In this document: piece after piece, positions 5,785 through 6,536 of the stretch
Layout of the letters: every line of letters starts with the position of its first letter
How positions within the stretch are numbered: the stretch's first letter is position 1
From: Planctomycetia bacterium
GTDB taxonomy: Bacteria > Planctomycetota > Planctomycetia > Gemmatales > Gemmataceae
Length of the DNA: 6,536 nucleotides
Reading direction: 5' to 3'
NCBI GenBank assembly: GCA_025356615.1
Contig: JANXSH010000465.1
Span: 1-6,536 of the forward strand
Notes under the pieces: generated by a model
Seen by the model: only the letters and a program-made list of their open reading frames with translations
The model's database searches: none
Told to the model about the DNA's origin: nothing
Position numbers and translations under genes: made by a program

Positions 5785-6536
5785 ATGACCGGAAGCGTCC
5801 TGTGCGCGGGGATCGTCGTGGCCGACCACGTCAGTTCGCCCATCTCGCACCTGCCGGCGGCGGGTGAACTCGTCCTCGCGGACAAGCTCCTGCTGACGAT
5901 CGGCGGCTGCGCGGCCAACGTCGCGGTGGACCTCACCCGGCTCGGCGTGCCCGCCACCGTCGTCGGCTGCGTCGGCGACGACATCTTCGGGCGGATCGTC
6001 GCGGACATGCTGCGCGAGAACGGGGTCGATGTATCCGGCCTCCGCTTCGAGGCGGGGATGGACACGAGCCAGACCCTCATCGTCAACGTCGCCGGGCAGG
6101 ACCGGAGGTTCATCCACTCCTTCGGGGCCAACGCCGTCTTCGAGCCGGGCGACATCCCGATCGACACGCCTGGCTGCGGCATCCTGTACCTGGGCGGCTA
6201 CTTCGTCCTCGATGGCGTCGAGGCACACCGACTCGCCGAGGTGTTCCGCGCCGCCCGCGCGCGGGGCATTTTGACGGTCCTCGACGTGGTCATCCCCGGA
6301 CCGGCGGAGTACCTGTCGCGTCTCGCGCCGGTGTTGCCGGAGGTCGATGTCTACATGCCCAACGACCACGCGGCGCGGATCATGACGGGCCTCGACGACC
6401 CCCTCGCCCAGGCCGAGCGCTTCCACGCGATGGGCGCGCGCACCGCCATCGTCACGATGGGCGATCGCGGCACCGTCCTGGTCGGCGACGGCCTCCGGTT
6501 GAAGGCGGACACCTACCGCGACATGCCGTTCGTCGA
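5785..6536 (+). CDS. PfkB-family carbohydrate kinase, 3' end outside window
   Basis: This is the N-terminal 250 codons of a ribokinase-like (PfkB) kinase, a cytoplasmic enzyme family that moves phosphate from ATP to a sugar or nucleoside hydroxyl. Visible family marks are the substrate-site glycines in GGCAANVA (40-47), VGDDIFG (63-69), the beta-strand LTVLDVVIPG (163-172) and TMGDRGTVLV (224-233). The window ends at MPFVD, just where the usual TGAGD anion hole and catalytic aspartate should follow, so activity cannot be judged. The NxxE motif that helps organise magnesium and phosphate appears as NDHA at 193-196, with alanine in place of glutamate. The start is ATG at 5785, with AGGAG at 5770-5774, 10 nt upstream, a slightly long spacing. 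It is divergent from the LamG/propeller gene. The substrate (ribose, fructose, adenosine or another sugar) cannot be assigned from this part. Confidence 0.92.
   Translation, partial: MTGSVLCAGIVVADHVSSPISHLPAAGELVLADKLLLTIGGCAANVAVDLTRLGVPATVVGCVGDDIFGRIVADMLRENGVDVSGLRFEAGMDTSQTLIVNVAGQDRRFIHSFGANAVFEPGDIPIDTPGCGILYLGGYFVLDGVEAHRLAEVFRAARARGILTVLDVVIPGPAEYLSRLAPVLPEVDVYMPNDHAARIMTGLDDPLAQAERFHAMGARTAIVTMGDRGTVLVGDGLRLKADTYRDMPFV

Noticed and set aside
5716..6426. 236-codon minus-strand frame overlapping the PfkB kinase
   Set aside because: The plus strand carries clear PfkB motifs with a ribosome site; the minus frame is an Asp/Val/Arg-rich mirror without domain features.

Overview
The window is GC-rich (roughly two thirds G+C by eye) and gene-dense. 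Its content points to a planctomycete, most likely a member of the Gemmataceae. The evidence is a very long secreted protein that joins a LamG-type domain to a sugar-dehydrogenase-like beta-propeller of the kind abundant in that phylum, heptameric TTTTCAG repeats and palindromic repeats between genes, and strong G/C preference at third codon positions. The taxonomic call is inference from these features.

Layout from left to right: (1) bases 1-1762, minus strand, a nearly complete two-domain signal peptide peptidase SppA with its 3' end outside the window; (2) bases 1763-1888, a 126-bp gap almost filled by a perfect 26-bp inverted repeat made of TTTTCAG heptamers, which starts 5 nt after one stop codon and ends 3 nt before the sppA Shine-Dalgarno; (3) bases 1889-2317, minus strand, a small unrecognised charged helical protein whose two halves look like TerB or degenerate EF-hand helix-loop-helix units; (4) bases 2318-2498, its leader and a near-consensus sigma-70 promoter, with a 12-bp palindrome in the leader; (5) bases 2499-5405, minus strand, a 968-residue secreted protein with LamG, DUF6797-like and beta-propeller domains; (6) bases 5406-5784, a 379-bp divergent intergenic region holding a large imperfect inverted repeat, a candidate promoter and a short direct repeat; (7) bases 5785-6536, plus strand, the first 250 codons of a PfkB-family carbohydrate kinase, cut just before the expected catalytic GAGD motif.

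The small helical protein and sppA probably form one transcription unit, since they share strand and the only good promoter seen lies upstream of the small gene; the heptamer hairpin between them could attenuate or uncouple sppA. The large secreted protein and the sugar kinase are divergent neighbours. A shared role in extracellular sugar processing and cytoplasmic sugar phosphorylation is conceivable, but nothing in the sequence proves it. I saw no tRNA, rRNA, CRISPR array, transposase or phage gene. I did not find a clear novel multigene system. The most unusual signals are the two intergenic inverted repeats, the small paired gene next to sppA, and a kinase with an altered NxxE motif.
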